Below, in pieces: positions 8,400 through 14,990 of a DNA stretch of 23,914 nt (the first letter of the stretch is position 1; each line of letters starts with the position of its first letter). The position numbers were made by a program, and so were the translations under genes. The notes below the pieces were generated by a model. The model worked only from the letters and a program-made list of their open reading frames with translations. It did no database searches and was not told the DNA's origin. This stretch comes from a virus: IMG/VR virus record IMGVR_UViG_3300046534_001301, positions 1 to 23,914 of that record. One strand, given 5' to 3'.

Positions 8400-8707
8400 A
8401 ATGCCGACCCGAAAGAATGTTTTGGGTCGGCCTCTCCTTAAAAATGGGCATGAGTGTTAGCCGGTGTCAGAAAGAGGTTAATTCGGCTGATTTTGCCGAG
8501 CTAATAGCCTATAACAACCTCAATCCTTTTATGATCGATCGCTCGGAATACATGCTAGCCACTCTTTGCGCTTTGACCGCCAATATTAACTCAAAAAACA
8601 AACAATACACCCGTGATGACTTTCTATTGCAGCAAGCAAAAAAAGTCCCTCAAAGCTCACAAATGATGGAAAAACAAATGGAGGCACTCTATGGCTCTAA
8701 TCAGTAA
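8055..8707 (+). CDS. tail assembly chaperone, -1 frameshift product (gpGT-like)
   Basis: Two-part coding region: frame 1 covers 8055-8396, then after a one-base backward slip frame 2 covers 8396-8707, giving about 217 residues. The second open frame has no good start of its own near the junction and is open from the slip site (it continues LECRPER then MFWVGLSLKMGM). Its -1 relation is the same as in lambda G/GT. The T domain is thought to bind the tape measure. The frameshift signal itself is listed separately. The product ends 16 bases past the start of the tape measure gene, which overlaps it. Confidence 0.85.
8390..8431 (+). promoter_or_regulatory. programmed -1 ribosomal frameshift signal
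   Basis: The slippery heptamer A AAA AAC is at 8390-8396 in the correct zero-frame phase. After a 6-base spacer (8397-8402) comes a perfect 8-bp stem, GCCGACCC at 8403-8410 pairing with GGGTCGGC at 8424-8431 around a 13-base loop. Spacer length and stem strength are typical of efficient bacterial -1 sites. The stop codon of the short form is the first zero-frame codon after the heptamer. Confidence 0.92.
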
Positions 8708-10202
8708 TTTATCGGTTGGTATTACTGCCAATATGCGGCCGCTACAGCGGGGACTGACAAGGACTCGAAGACAAATTAGGGGGTTTGTTCGGTCTGTCGC
8801 CAATATTAAAACCGCTATAGCAGGCGCAATCGGTGGCGCAGCAATCGGCGCAGTTTTAAAGAAGTCATTAAATGCTTGGAAGTCGCAAGAACAAGCCGTT
8901 GCAAGCCTGCAATCAGCAAATGATTCTATGGGTAGGTCAGCTGGAGGAATGACAAAAAAGATGATTGCCTTAGCTGGTCAGTTATCAAAAGAGGGTATTT
9001 TTAGTGATGCAGATATCATTTCGGGTATGGCTGTATTATCTACTTATAGCCAGATTACGGATGATCTAATGCCACGCGCAACACAGGCGATGTTAGATTA
9101 TGCGGCCAAGTCAGGTTCAGCAATGCCAGAAGCAGCGAATAAAATAGGTAAGGCCGCTATGGGTATGGCGGGCGAGCTTAGAGAGGTTGGCATTACCATG
9201 TCGTCTGAGACTGAAAGGGCTATAGCTCTATCAAGGAAAAACAAAGCAATTCAAGAAGGTAATGTTCAGGCGTTGAGGGATTCGGTCGGCTCATCCCCTG
9301 TTATTTTAAATTTTGACGGGAAGGGCTTATCTGAGTCGGCAATGGCGGCGCTAGAACTTAATAGAGAATTAAAGAAACTAGCGGCTAATGCTGAATCAAA
9401 TTTGCGCGGCGCGTCAGATGCGACAGAAATATTTAAACTAATTTTAACCGATTTGGAACAGCAGGTAGGCGGCACTAATAAAGCGCTTGGCGATACAGGA
9501 ACAGGCGGTATTGGGCAATTTACTAACGCTTTAAATGAGATGAATGAAAAACTAGGACAGGGGTTTTCGGGTGCGATCTCACCTTGGGCGCGCCAATTTG
9601 CAATTGATATGGGATTGATCAATATAAATGCAGAGGGGTTGGGTGTTCAATGGCGCAACACAATGCGTAATCTTGTTCATGCGTCAATTCCTTTTTTGAA
9701 TGCGTTGGGCGGTATTAAACTGGCTGTTAAAACTTTAGAGTTAGCTTTTGGCGGCTTTGAACTATTCACACTGACGGTATTTAAAAGCCTAGCGAGCGGG
9801 GTTAGTTCTGTCGCTGGTTTTTTCGGTATGGACACGGCTGGAGCTGATGAGGCATTGAGGGGGTTAAACAAAGATTTCCATAACCAATTGGCGGTAGTTA
9901 AAAGCATTAAGAAAGAGCTAGGGTCTATTTATGATGATGTTGAAAATAAGCAGTTCGGAAAGGACTTATTGAAGTCGTTTAATGATTTTGATAATCGCGC
10001 TAAGAAAACTTTTGAAGGCATAAAAAATCCAAAAGTGACCCCTGAAGCATTCGCATCAAAACCCACTAATAATTTTACTATTAAATCAGGCGACACGACT
10101 AGTGGCGACGTTCGGCCCCTGTTCCCTAAAGTGGATCGAACAAACGAGATATTGGGTATGATTAATACTAACATTGGCCGCAATGTGGCGAGGGCTGGAT
10201 AA
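8691..10202 (+). CDS. tail tape measure protein
   Basis: A 503-residue protein following the chaperone pair, where the tape measure always sits in siphophages. It opens with a basic N-terminus (RGLTRTRRQIRGFVRSV), then a glycine/alanine-rich hydrophobic stretch, AGAIGGAAIGAVLK, and long helical, alanine-rich regions. A further hydrophobic region lies around residues 340-385. The ATG at 8691 has GGAGG about 6 bases upstream. At the usual about 0.15 nm per residue, 503 residues would imply a short tail of very roughly 75 nm; this is a family rule, not a measurement. It is short compared with lambda gpH. Confidence 0.88.
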   Translation: MALISNLSVGITANMRPLQRGLTRTRRQIRGFVRSVANIKTAIAGAIGGAAIGAVLKKSLNAWKSQEQAVASLQSANDSMGRSAGGMTKKMIALAGQLSKEGIFSDADIISGMAVLSTYSQITDDLMPRATQAMLDYAAKSGSAMPEAANKIGKAAMGMAGELREVGITMSSETERAIALSRKNKAIQEGNVQALRDSVGSSPVILNFDGKGLSESAMAALELNRELKKLAANAESNLRGASDATEIFKLILTDLEQQVGGTNKALGDTGTGGIGQFTNALNEMNEKLGQGFSGAISPWARQFAIDMGLININAEGLGVQWRNTMRNLVHASIPFLNALGGIKLAVKTLELAFGGFELFTLTVFKSLASGVSSVAGFFGMDTAGADEALRGLNKDFHNQLAVVKSIKKELGSIYDDVENKQFGKDLLKSFNDFDNRAKKTFEGIKNPKVTPEAFASKPTNNFTIKSGDTTSGDVRPLFPKVDRTNEILGMINTNIGRNVARAG

Positions 10203-10951
10203 TGGCGACAACACTAGACATTGAAGAAAGCACCAGCATTAGCCAGAACAAAGACGGCATTCGCATAGAAAGAGTGGCTATAGTAACCGGCGTTACTGGG
10301 TCAGCGTCAGCGAAATTAAATACAGCGTTAAATGATGCCCAAATGCCTGATTTTGGCGAAGTTCATCCGGACGTTTCAGGTATCTATTTAAATGATATTA
10401 GTGGTCAGGTGATCGACAATGAAACTATTAAATTTGTTTTAAGTTATTACAATGACCCATCAACTTCAGACGGTGGTGAAACAACGTCGAGAGCATCAGG
10501 ATCAACAGTAATAGAAGAGATCAATTCTGATATAAACGGCGACCGTTTTTCAGCTGCCTATTCAAATGGAGTTGCTAGTATAAACGAGGCGTTTTCGGCA
10601 GAGGTAGAAAGGCCAAGAGTAACGTTTGATTTTACATTTACAACATCGGCATTCCCTAAAACTACTATTGACACATACCTGGGCAAAATAAATTCAGTAA
10701 TATGGAATAGCTACCCCGTGAAAACCATTTTATGCACAGCGGTGAACACTGAACAGCAGGATGATAATTACAAAGTCAGAATATCTTTTTCATACAACCC
10801 GGATACTTGGGTATTCATCGGAAAAACTGCCTGGGCACCACCTATTTTTGCAAGCACGCCAGCCGATTCTGGTCTTAATTTATCCACAGGCTTAAAAACA
10901 TTTGAAGTCTATGCTCAAGTTGATTTTTCACCTCTATCGCTTTCATTGTAA
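10202..10951 (+). CDS. probable minor tail or tail-tip protein, unrecognised
   Basis: A 249-residue protein directly after the tape measure, overlapping its stop by one base (TAATG). It is strand-rich and alternates polar and aromatic residues; I see segments such as VTFDFTFTTSA and YKVRISFSYNPDTWVF. No signal peptide, catalytic motif or membrane segment is visible. The place is that of the distal tail protein or first tip component, but the length and motifs do not let me name a family. It is coupled to the following 103-residue gene by another TAATG. Function is inferred from position only. Confidence 0.7.
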   Translation: MATTLDIEESTSISQNKDGIRIERVAIVTGVTGSASAKLNTALNDAQMPDFGEVHPDVSGIYLNDISGQVIDNETIKFVLSYYNDPSTSDGGETTSRASGSTVIEEINSDINGDRFSAAYSNGVASINEAFSAEVERPRVTFDFTFTTSAFPKTTIDTYLGKINSVIWNSYPVKTILCTAVNTEQQDDNYKVRISFSYNPDTWVFIGKTAWAPPIFASTPADSGLNLSTGLKTFEVYAQVDFSPLSLSL

Positions 10952-11262
10952 TGTCAAACGAAGAAACGATAAAAGAATGGTCAGAAGGCGATCCTTTAAC
11001 CCATCAGCGGTTGAATAATATAGTCAGGCCACTCAACCGGGCAATTAAAGCATTTAGCGCGCCGAAACAAATCAATTCAACAGAGCCTAGCGCGGCTCCC
11101 GTCGCTGGTAAAAACGAGGCATTCGATTGCACTGTGACTGAATCAACGCAAACAGTAACGGACTCAAACGGCGATACAATTGACTTAGAAAGAGTTGATA
11201 GTGTGACTTGTACAGAATCAAGCACTGGTCGAGTAATGACGCTTAATATTACCTATTCTTAA
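10951..11262 (+). CDS. small hypothetical tail-region protein
   Basis: A 103-residue protein coupled to the preceding tail gene by TAATG at 10949-10953. The first half is helical and basic (THQRLNNIVRPLNRAIKAF), which could be a trimeric coiled-coil or adaptor segment. The second half is rich in Ser, Thr and Val with strand-like spacing. That combination could suit a small tip or fibre-attachment protein, but nothing diagnostic is seen. It ends in a 4-base convergent overlap with the - strand gene at 11259. Confidence 0.65.
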   Translation: MSNEETIKEWSEGDPLTHQRLNNIVRPLNRAIKAFSAPKQINSTEPSAAPVAGKNEAFDCTVTESTQTVTDSNGDTIDLERVDSVTCTESSTGRVMTLNITYS

Positions 11263-11591
11263 TTAATCGCTAAATATGACTTTATTTGTTTAATAGCGCT
11301 ATATTGCTGCATTTCATAATCTTGCGGCCAGTCGAGCTGAGACTTTTCAACAATGCTTCGGACTGTTGCAAAAGGCACACCTCGGAAGCCTCTTTTTCTC
11401 AAGTCGCTTACTTGCTCATAAGCCTTCATTTGTTTATCAATATTATATCTTTGCATTTCGTAGTCACCCGGCCAGTCAAGCTTGGCTATTGTTTTGATCT
11501 CTCGAATGATTCTATTGGGTACTTGCGCTAATACGGTGCTCGTTAAAATGATCGATAGTAATAAAACGGCCAATATCTTTTTCATGTTCAT
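11259..11591 (-). CDS. small exported protein with duplicated motif, possible lysogenic-conversion gene
   Basis: A 110-residue protein with a clear signal peptide: MNMKK, then about 16 hydrophobic residues (ILAVLLLSIILTSTVLA), with a probable cut after VLAQ or A-Q. The mature part is two related units, LDWPGDYEMQRYN...KQMKAY and LDWPQDYEMQQYS...KQIKSY, about 45 residues apart. I recall similar W-x-D-Y-x-M-x-x-Y units in exported bacterial proteins but cannot name the family. It is the only leftward gene inside the rightward tail module and has its own ribosome-binding site (AAAGGA) and possible promoter. That is the usual setting of a moron expressed from the prophage. Either of the first two Met codons could be the start. 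Confidence 0.75.
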   Translation of the reverse strand: MNMKKILAVLLLSIILTSTVLAQVPNRIIREIKTIAKLDWPGDYEMQRYNIDKQMKAYEQVSDLRKRGFRGVPFATVRSIVEKSQLDWPQDYEMQQYSAIKQIKSYLAIN

Positions 11592-11611
11592 AAATCCTTT
11601 TTAGAGTTTCC

Positions 11612-11617
11612 ATTGTA
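11612..11617 (-). promoter_or_regulatory. candidate promoter -10 for the exported-protein gene
   Basis: Read on the - strand, TACAAT lies about 20 bases before the start codons of the 11259-11591 gene and is one mismatch from the sigma-70 -10 consensus. The upstream -35 is poor (T-rich, three matches at best), so activity is uncertain. An autonomous promoter would fit an inverted gene within a late operon. Confidence 0.4.
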
Positions 11618-11642
11618 TGCCTTTTATGCGTAAATTAAAAAC

Positions 11643-12749
11643 ATGACTAGTATCGGATTATTTCGGCGGGTTGTGCCTTCGGAAAGCAGCTATCTTTTCG
11701 AAGCTATCGCGGTTCCTTTGAATTATAGCGCCACTTGCACCTTTACCAGTGATGAAGCATTCGAGGTTGATTGGGGTGATGGGACTTTCATATCCTATTC
11801 GGCGGGTTCTGCATCAGTCGTGCCGAGCGGCTCTATCAATATCAGAAGTGATAACTCGGTCACGATTTGCCGGTTTAATACTGATACATACAGCTCGATA
11901 AACATAACTGAAAGCTCTACTCTAACCAGCGGCGCTTACTTATGCGCGTTTCTATCTAATTTAACCTCGTTTGCTATCGATGATGCTAGCAACATCACTA
12001 ATTTTAATTTTGCTTTTGCTCTCTGCTCAGGTTTAACCAGCTTTCCAGTCATTGATACTAGCTCAGTTACTACCTTGCAAGTTACATTCTATTTGTGTTC
12101 AAGCCTAACCAGCTTTCCAGTCATTGATACTAGCTCAGTTACCCACTTTGGCGGTACCTGGAACGGTTGCGAAAACCTAACCAGTTTCCCAGTAATTGAT
12201 ACTAGCTCAGGACTTATTTTTACTAGTAGTTGGAAGGATTGCGAAAACCTAACTAGCTTTCCTTTACTAAATACCAGCTCAGGAACTAACTTTTCAACCT
12301 CTTGGGAGGGCTGTTCAGGTCTCACCAGTTTTCCGCTAATTAATACAAGCTCAGGAACAGACTTCGTGAGGACTTGGGAGAACTGCACAAGCCTTACGAG
12401 TTTCCCAGTAATCGATACAAGTTCCGGTGTTGAGTTTAGACAGTCATTTAATCAATGCACAAGCCTGACTAGTTTCCCAAGTCTGGATTATTCGGCGGCT
12501 GAAGATATGGAAACGATGTTTGGTGCCTGTACCTCATTAGTAACAGCGGGTCATTTTGAAACATCTAACGTCAGGGATTTTGAAGATATGTTTAATGGCT
12601 GTAGCGCGCTAGAATCAATTGCATCAATCAATACAACAAGATCGGGCGCAAATAAGATAGACATGTTTGAATCAACTGGTTCATTAACCTCCCCTAATGC
12701 ATCCGAGCGCGGTTTATTAAAAAGCTCTAGTGGTTACGATTTTAATTAA
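11643..12749 (+). CDS. BspA/DUF285-like leucine-rich repeat protein, candidate tail fibre or receptor-binding protein
   Basis: A 368-residue protein in the place where siphophages carry their fibre gene. Residues about 25-60 contain FEVDWGDGTF, the PKD-like opening common in proteins with DUF285 repeats. From about residue 107 come nine tandem 24-residue units with the pattern LTSFPxxDTSSxxxxxxxWxxCxx, each with a Cys near position 22. This is the BspA-type LRR. The final about 45 residues break the pattern. No signal peptide is present, which argues against a host surface protein and for a virion part. No good ribosome-binding site precedes the ATG. Alternatively it could be an accessory gene. 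The LRR call is firm, the fibre role is inference. Confidence 0.8.
   Translation: MTSIGLFRRVVPSESSYLFEAIAVPLNYSATCTFTSDEAFEVDWGDGTFISYSAGSASVVPSGSINIRSDNSVTICRFNTDTYSSINITESSTLTSGAYLCAFLSNLTSFAIDDASNITNFNFAFALCSGLTSFPVIDTSSVTTLQVTFYLCSSLTSFPVIDTSSVTHFGGTWNGCENLTSFPVIDTSSGLIFTSSWKDCENLTSFPLLNTSSGTNFSTSWEGCSGLTSFPLINTSSGTDFVRTWENCTSLTSFPVIDTSSGVEFRQSFNQCTSLTSFPSLDYSAAEDMETMFGACTSLVTAGHFETSNVRDFEDMFNGCSALESIASINTTRSGANKIDMFESTGSLTSPNASERGLLKSSSGYDFN
11961..12608 (+). repeat. nine tandem 72-bp repeats encoding the LRR units
   Basis: Units begin at 11961, 12033, 12105, 12177, 12249, 12321, 12393, 12465 and 12537, each 72 bp. Units 2 and 3 share a 37-base exact run (12034-12070 and 12106-12142). 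Outer units are more diverged, so the array has probably grown in the middle by recent duplication. Confidence 0.9.
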
Positions 12750-12784
12750 ACTAATCATAGTTCCTTGGTTGGGGTGTTAGTTGA

Positions 12785-12808
12785 GATCCGCTCAATTGTG
12801 AGCCGATC
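12785..12808. terminator. hairpin between convergent genes, possible bidirectional terminator
   Basis: GATC-C-GCTCA, loop ATTG, TGAGC-C-GATC forms a 10-position stem with one C-C mismatch. It lies between the rightward LRR gene (ends 12749) and the leftward gene ending at 12812. There is no strong T-run on either side, so it may only be a weak terminator. Confidence 0.45.
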
Positions 12809-12811
12809 TAT

Positions 12812-12982
12812 TTAGCTATCAATTGCTTCTTGAAAAACTTTCTCAACATCGGTAAGCAGCTTGTTTTTATGTTCTTGATCACGAACAGGCACAGCCACAA
12901 AGTCAATTCCATACTTAACATACATCGTCGCCACTTCAAGATTCTTTCTTGATTCTACCGGGCTGCACTTACTCATTTTCAT
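12812..12982 (-). CDS. DUF1382-like small phage protein
   Basis: A 56-residue protein translated from ATG at 12982: M-K-M-S-K-C-S-P-V-E-S-R, then NLEVATMYVKYGIDFVAVPV. The pattern SPVE-x-R...LE-A...GI-FV-VPV is that of DUF1382 proteins known from lambdoid phages. The family function is unknown to me. AAGGA lies about 7 bases before the ATG. The start overlaps the stop of the upstream gene by 14 bases. It is the last gene of the four-gene leftward operon from the promoter near 13650. The family call is from memory of the motif. Confidence 0.72.
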   Translation of the reverse strand: MKMSKCSPVESRKNLEVATMYVKYGIDFVAVPVRDQEHKNKLLTDVEKVFQEAIDS

Positions 12983-13196
12983 GGTCTACTTCCTTGGTTG
13001 GGGTGTTAAGATGTTTTTTAATAAATTTTGGCAGGGCGCGGCATAACGCATTGTTAAATCGATTGCAGGATATTGAGAAATTAACGAATGCAACAACGCT
13101 AGTGCCTTTCATACATCTTTCAATCTGTTTATCGGTTACATCTTCAGGGAGTCTGTAATGTTTTCTTATAGCTTCAACACTTTCTTTATCCATCAT
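12969..13196 (-). CDS. small hypothetical protein
   Basis: A 75-residue protein, not recognised. It begins with two Met codons (ATGATG) and overlaps the stop of the upstream gene in an ATGA arrangement. The middle has a basic helix, SCNRFNNALCRALPKFIKKH. Its last codons (TPTKEVDHENE) also contain the ribosome-binding site AAGGA for the downstream DUF1382-like gene, including a 19-base sequence that recurs at 12761-12779. Expression is therefore coupled within the small leftward operon. Confidence 0.68.
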   Translation of the reverse strand: MMDKESVEAIRKHYRLPEDVTDKQIERCMKGTSVVAFVNFSISCNRFNNALCRALPKFIKKHLNTPTKEVDHENE

Positions 13197-13360
13197 ATTC
13201 CCTCGATTAGTTTTTCGCGCAACTCAGCCAGCCGCTTTATCAGCTGCTCTTTTTCTTCTGGCGTTACATACTCTCTAAAGCTAACTAAGCCTGCTTTCTT
13301 TCTTCGCGCTCTCAAGGCTGCGTTATCGGCTGCCCTGGATTTGGGTTTATTTTTATTCAT
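13193..13360 (-). CDS. small basic DNA-binding-like protein
   Basis: A 55-residue protein read from ATG at 13360: MNKNKPKSRAADNAALRARRKKAG, then LVSFREYVTPEEKEQLIKRLAELRE. The arrangement of a basic N-terminus, one strand (LVSFREYV) and two helices recalls ribbon-helix-helix type small phage proteins. The first segment is rich in Arg and Lys. No clear Shine-Dalgarno precedes it, 20 bases after the previous gene, so coupling is likely. The stop overlaps the next start (TGA in ATGATGG). A DNA- or RNA-binding role is inferred from composition. Confidence 0.65.
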   Translation of the reverse strand: MNKNKPKSRAADNAALRARRKKAGLVSFREYVTPEEKEQLIKRLAELREKLIEGI

Positions 13361-13380
13361 TTTATTTCTATATTAACTTA

Positions 13381-13617
13381 TTAAAGTTTTTCTCTTTCTG
13401 GCATACTGTCAAATTCCTGTTTAGTTATCACTCGTTTCAAATCAAACATGCAATCTATAACGGTGTTATAGTTCATTTGTTGGAAACCCTCGTTTCGATT
13501 ACCGACCCAAACATAATTTTCTTTCAGAATTACGTTGTATTTGTAATCAAACCCCTGACTCTCACCATCGTTACACTCTGCTACCGCATAGTGATTTAAA
13601 ATTTGCTTGCTTGACAT
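13381..13617 (-). CDS. small hypothetical protein, first gene of a leftward operon
   Basis: A 78-residue protein, not recognised. It contains an aromatic-rich central part (YKYNVILKENYVWVGNRNEG) that looks like a small beta-sheet and an acidic or polar N-terminus. GGAG lies about 8 bases before the ATG at 13617. It follows a good promoter whose spacer holds a 12-bp palindrome, so it should be the first product of a regulated transcript also covering the next three genes. Confidence 0.68.
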   Translation of the reverse strand: MSSKQILNHYAVAECNDGESQGFDYKYNVILKENYVWVGNRNEGFQQMNYNTVIDCMFDLKRVITKQEFDSMPEREKL

Positions 13618-13643
13618 TTCATTTACTCCGTTTAAGTACGACC

Positions 13644-13672
13644 AATATATAGTAACGCGTTACCGATTGCAA
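13644..13672 (-). promoter_or_regulatory. leftward promoter with 12-bp operator palindrome
   Basis: On the - strand, TTGCAA (-35, 13667-13672) and TATATT (-10, 13644-13649) are separated by exactly 17 bases. The spacer holds the perfect palindrome GTAACGCGTTAC at 13652-13663, an ideal repressor site because a bound protein would block RNA polymerase. The palindrome does not resemble the operators of the main switch. Its regulator is unknown. Confidence 0.7.
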
Positions 13673-13736
13673 GGGTTAATTACACTTTTTATCCATCTAT
13701 TTCCATTGGGCGGGTTTTGTGTACTTCTGTACGTAT

Positions 13737-13756
13737 TTGTCGTGACTTGTCGTGAC
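13737..13756 (+). repeat. tandem 10-bp repeats, possible integrase arm sites
   Basis: TTGTCGTGAC occurs twice head to tail, 13737-13746 and 13747-13756, about 50 bases from the tRNA-like core. Tyrosine integrases commonly bind short directly repeated arm sites beside the core, so this is the best candidate for one arm of the attachment site. The role is inferred. Confidence 0.5.
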
Positions 13757-13797
13757 TGTGTCATAGGAAGGGCGTCCGATAAGTCATTGATTTATAT

Positions 13798-13865
13798 ACT
13801 ATTGTAGCTTAATTGGCAGGCTACGAACCGAGCGGTCGGGAGTTCGAATCTCTCCAGGTGCGCCA
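13798..13865 (+). other. attP: attachment-site core: degenerate tRNA segment
   Basis: The 3' half is a good tRNA match: T-stem GGGAG/CTCTC (13838-13842, 13850-13854) around TTCGAAT, then CAGGTGC, discriminator G and CCA ending at 13865. A D-arm-like TAGCTTAATTGG precedes it. The segment is only 68 bases, the anticodon arm is missing about 7-8 bases, and the 5' acceptor strand pairs poorly, so it cannot be a working tRNA. It lies 15 bases from the end of the integrase gene. A phage copy of the host tRNA 3' end is the standard attachment core. The G discriminator and GCGCCA end suggest a tRNA-Arg target, weakly. Confidence 0.72.
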
Positions 13866-13880
13866 TATTTGTTTTGTTTT

Positions 13881-14990
13881 TCAAGAGCTTACAGCTCGAA
13901 CTGTAGGCTTTCGTCGTTGTAGTAATGTCACTGGGCGGGAATTGTGTCTTTCTGAGAAACATATTTTATTGGCCGCTGTCAATAACTCCGATATCTCAGG
14001 TGATGAATAGTGCGCAGTTATATCGTTATTAGAGTGTCCCAATAAAATTTTTATCGTCTCCATCGGCACGCCACCGGCCGCTCTGAGGCGTCTTCCGCAG
14101 GTATGCTTCAGGTCGTGGACTCGGACTAAGCCTTTTAAACCTGCTTTATCTCTAGCGCGCTTCCATCCTGAGTTGTTAATCGTTTTAACCGGCTTGCCTT
14201 TGTAGCTAAAAACATAATCAGGATTTTGCCCTCTCACGCTTTCAACCACCGACTTCGCATAATCATTCAAAACTATTAAACGATCTTCACGATTTTTAAC
14301 CAAGTCACCCGGTATTAGAAAAACAGACGTTTCCAATTCAGGCACATCTATTTCATAATCCCAGCGCAAACCACAAACGTCACTTTCGCGCGTCCCCGTG
14401 TTTACTTTGAACAAACACATTTGCGCTAGATGATCTGGCAGCTCTTTAAAAAGCCTTCGCTGCTCATCCCAGCTTAAAGGGTAAGGCTTCCTTGCATCAC
14501 TCTTTGGTAATAGCTGAATCAGTGGAGAAGTGTTCAACCAAGTGTTCCCGCTTTCGTCACGCCAAAGCCTAGCCGCCAGATTTAGAACAGTTCGAACCAC
14601 TACTAACGGCTGGTTGATTGTGTGATTTTTAACGCCTTCCTTTTTGCGGAAATCAATAAACGGCTTTAATGTGCCGCCGTGTATTTTGTTAAGCGGCAGA
14701 TGACCAATAAACGGATCTAGCTTTGCTATGTAAGATCCTATGTTAGCGATCGATGATAAGTGCATATTCTCCTCCATATAACGTATTGCTGCTTCTCTAA
14801 ACGTGAATTCCCGTCTAACGCCAAACTTGACTAGCTGACGGACTTCCTCAATTCTCCGCGCTAGAATTAACTCAGCTTCTGCTTTTTCGTGAGTGCCACT
14901 ACTTTCTCGAATTCTATATCCGAGGACGGATTTGTGTAGATACCAGATTTCACCTCTTTTAATAAGGCCGGTTGTTTTTTTGCGTTGCAT
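13881..14990 (-). CDS. int: tyrosine integrase
   Basis: A 369-residue site-specific recombinase that would insert and, with excisionase, remove the phage at the adjacent tRNA-like site. The N-terminal part (GLIKRGEIWYLHK...) is the arm-binding domain and residues about 60-160 the core-binding domain. Catalytic residues are R201 (TGTRES), a Lys near 232, H292 in HDLKHT, H319 in LLGHS and nucleophile Y328 in TAHYSS. The second catalytic Arg of the usual H-x-x-R is Lys here (HDLK). I recall this variant from a common phage integrase group, so I do not regard the gene as dead. It overlaps the upstream gene by 124 bases. Confidence 0.93.
   Translation of the reverse strand: MQRKKTTGLIKRGEIWYLHKSVLGYRIRESSGTHEKAEAELILARRIEEVRQLVKFGVRREFTFREAAIRYMEENMHLSSIANIGSYIAKLDPFIGHLPLNKIHGGTLKPFIDFRKKEGVKNHTINQPLVVVRTVLNLAARLWRDESGNTWLNTSPLIQLLPKSDARKPYPLSWDEQRRLFKELPDHLAQMCLFKVNTGTRESDVCGLRWDYEIDVPELETSVFLIPGDLVKNREDRLIVLNDYAKSVVESVRGQNPDYVFSYKGKPVKTINNSGWKRARDKAGLKGLVRVHDLKHTCGRRLRAAGGVPMETIKILLGHSNNDITAHYSSPEISELLTAANKICFSERHNSRPVTLLQRRKPTVRAVSS

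Noticed and set aside
12089-12388. 99-residue - strand open frame with repeated sequence
   Set aside because: A mirror of the LRR repeat array on the opposite strand; periodicity comes from the real gene.
11961-12608. Diversity-generating retroelement target
   Set aside because: Repeats are tandem duplications, and no reverse transcriptase or template repeat is present in the window.
12790-12808. Sequence resembling half of a lac operator (AATTGTGAGC)
   Set aside because: Only a 10-base match, lying in the spacer between convergent gene ends. Better explained as one arm of a hairpin; no promoter nearby.
13798-13865. Functional tRNA gene
   Set aside because: Only 68 bases, no proper anticodon arm, and poor 5' acceptor pairing. 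It fits an attachment core better.
13813-14010. 65-residue + strand open frame over attachment site and integrase end
   Set aside because: Overlaps the tRNA-like core and the integrase C-terminus and has no ribosome-binding site.
13881-14990. Integrase inactivated by loss of the second catalytic Arg (HDLK)
   Set aside because: I recall the HDLKHT form from a common group of phage integrases, and the other catalytic residues are intact, so it is probably active.
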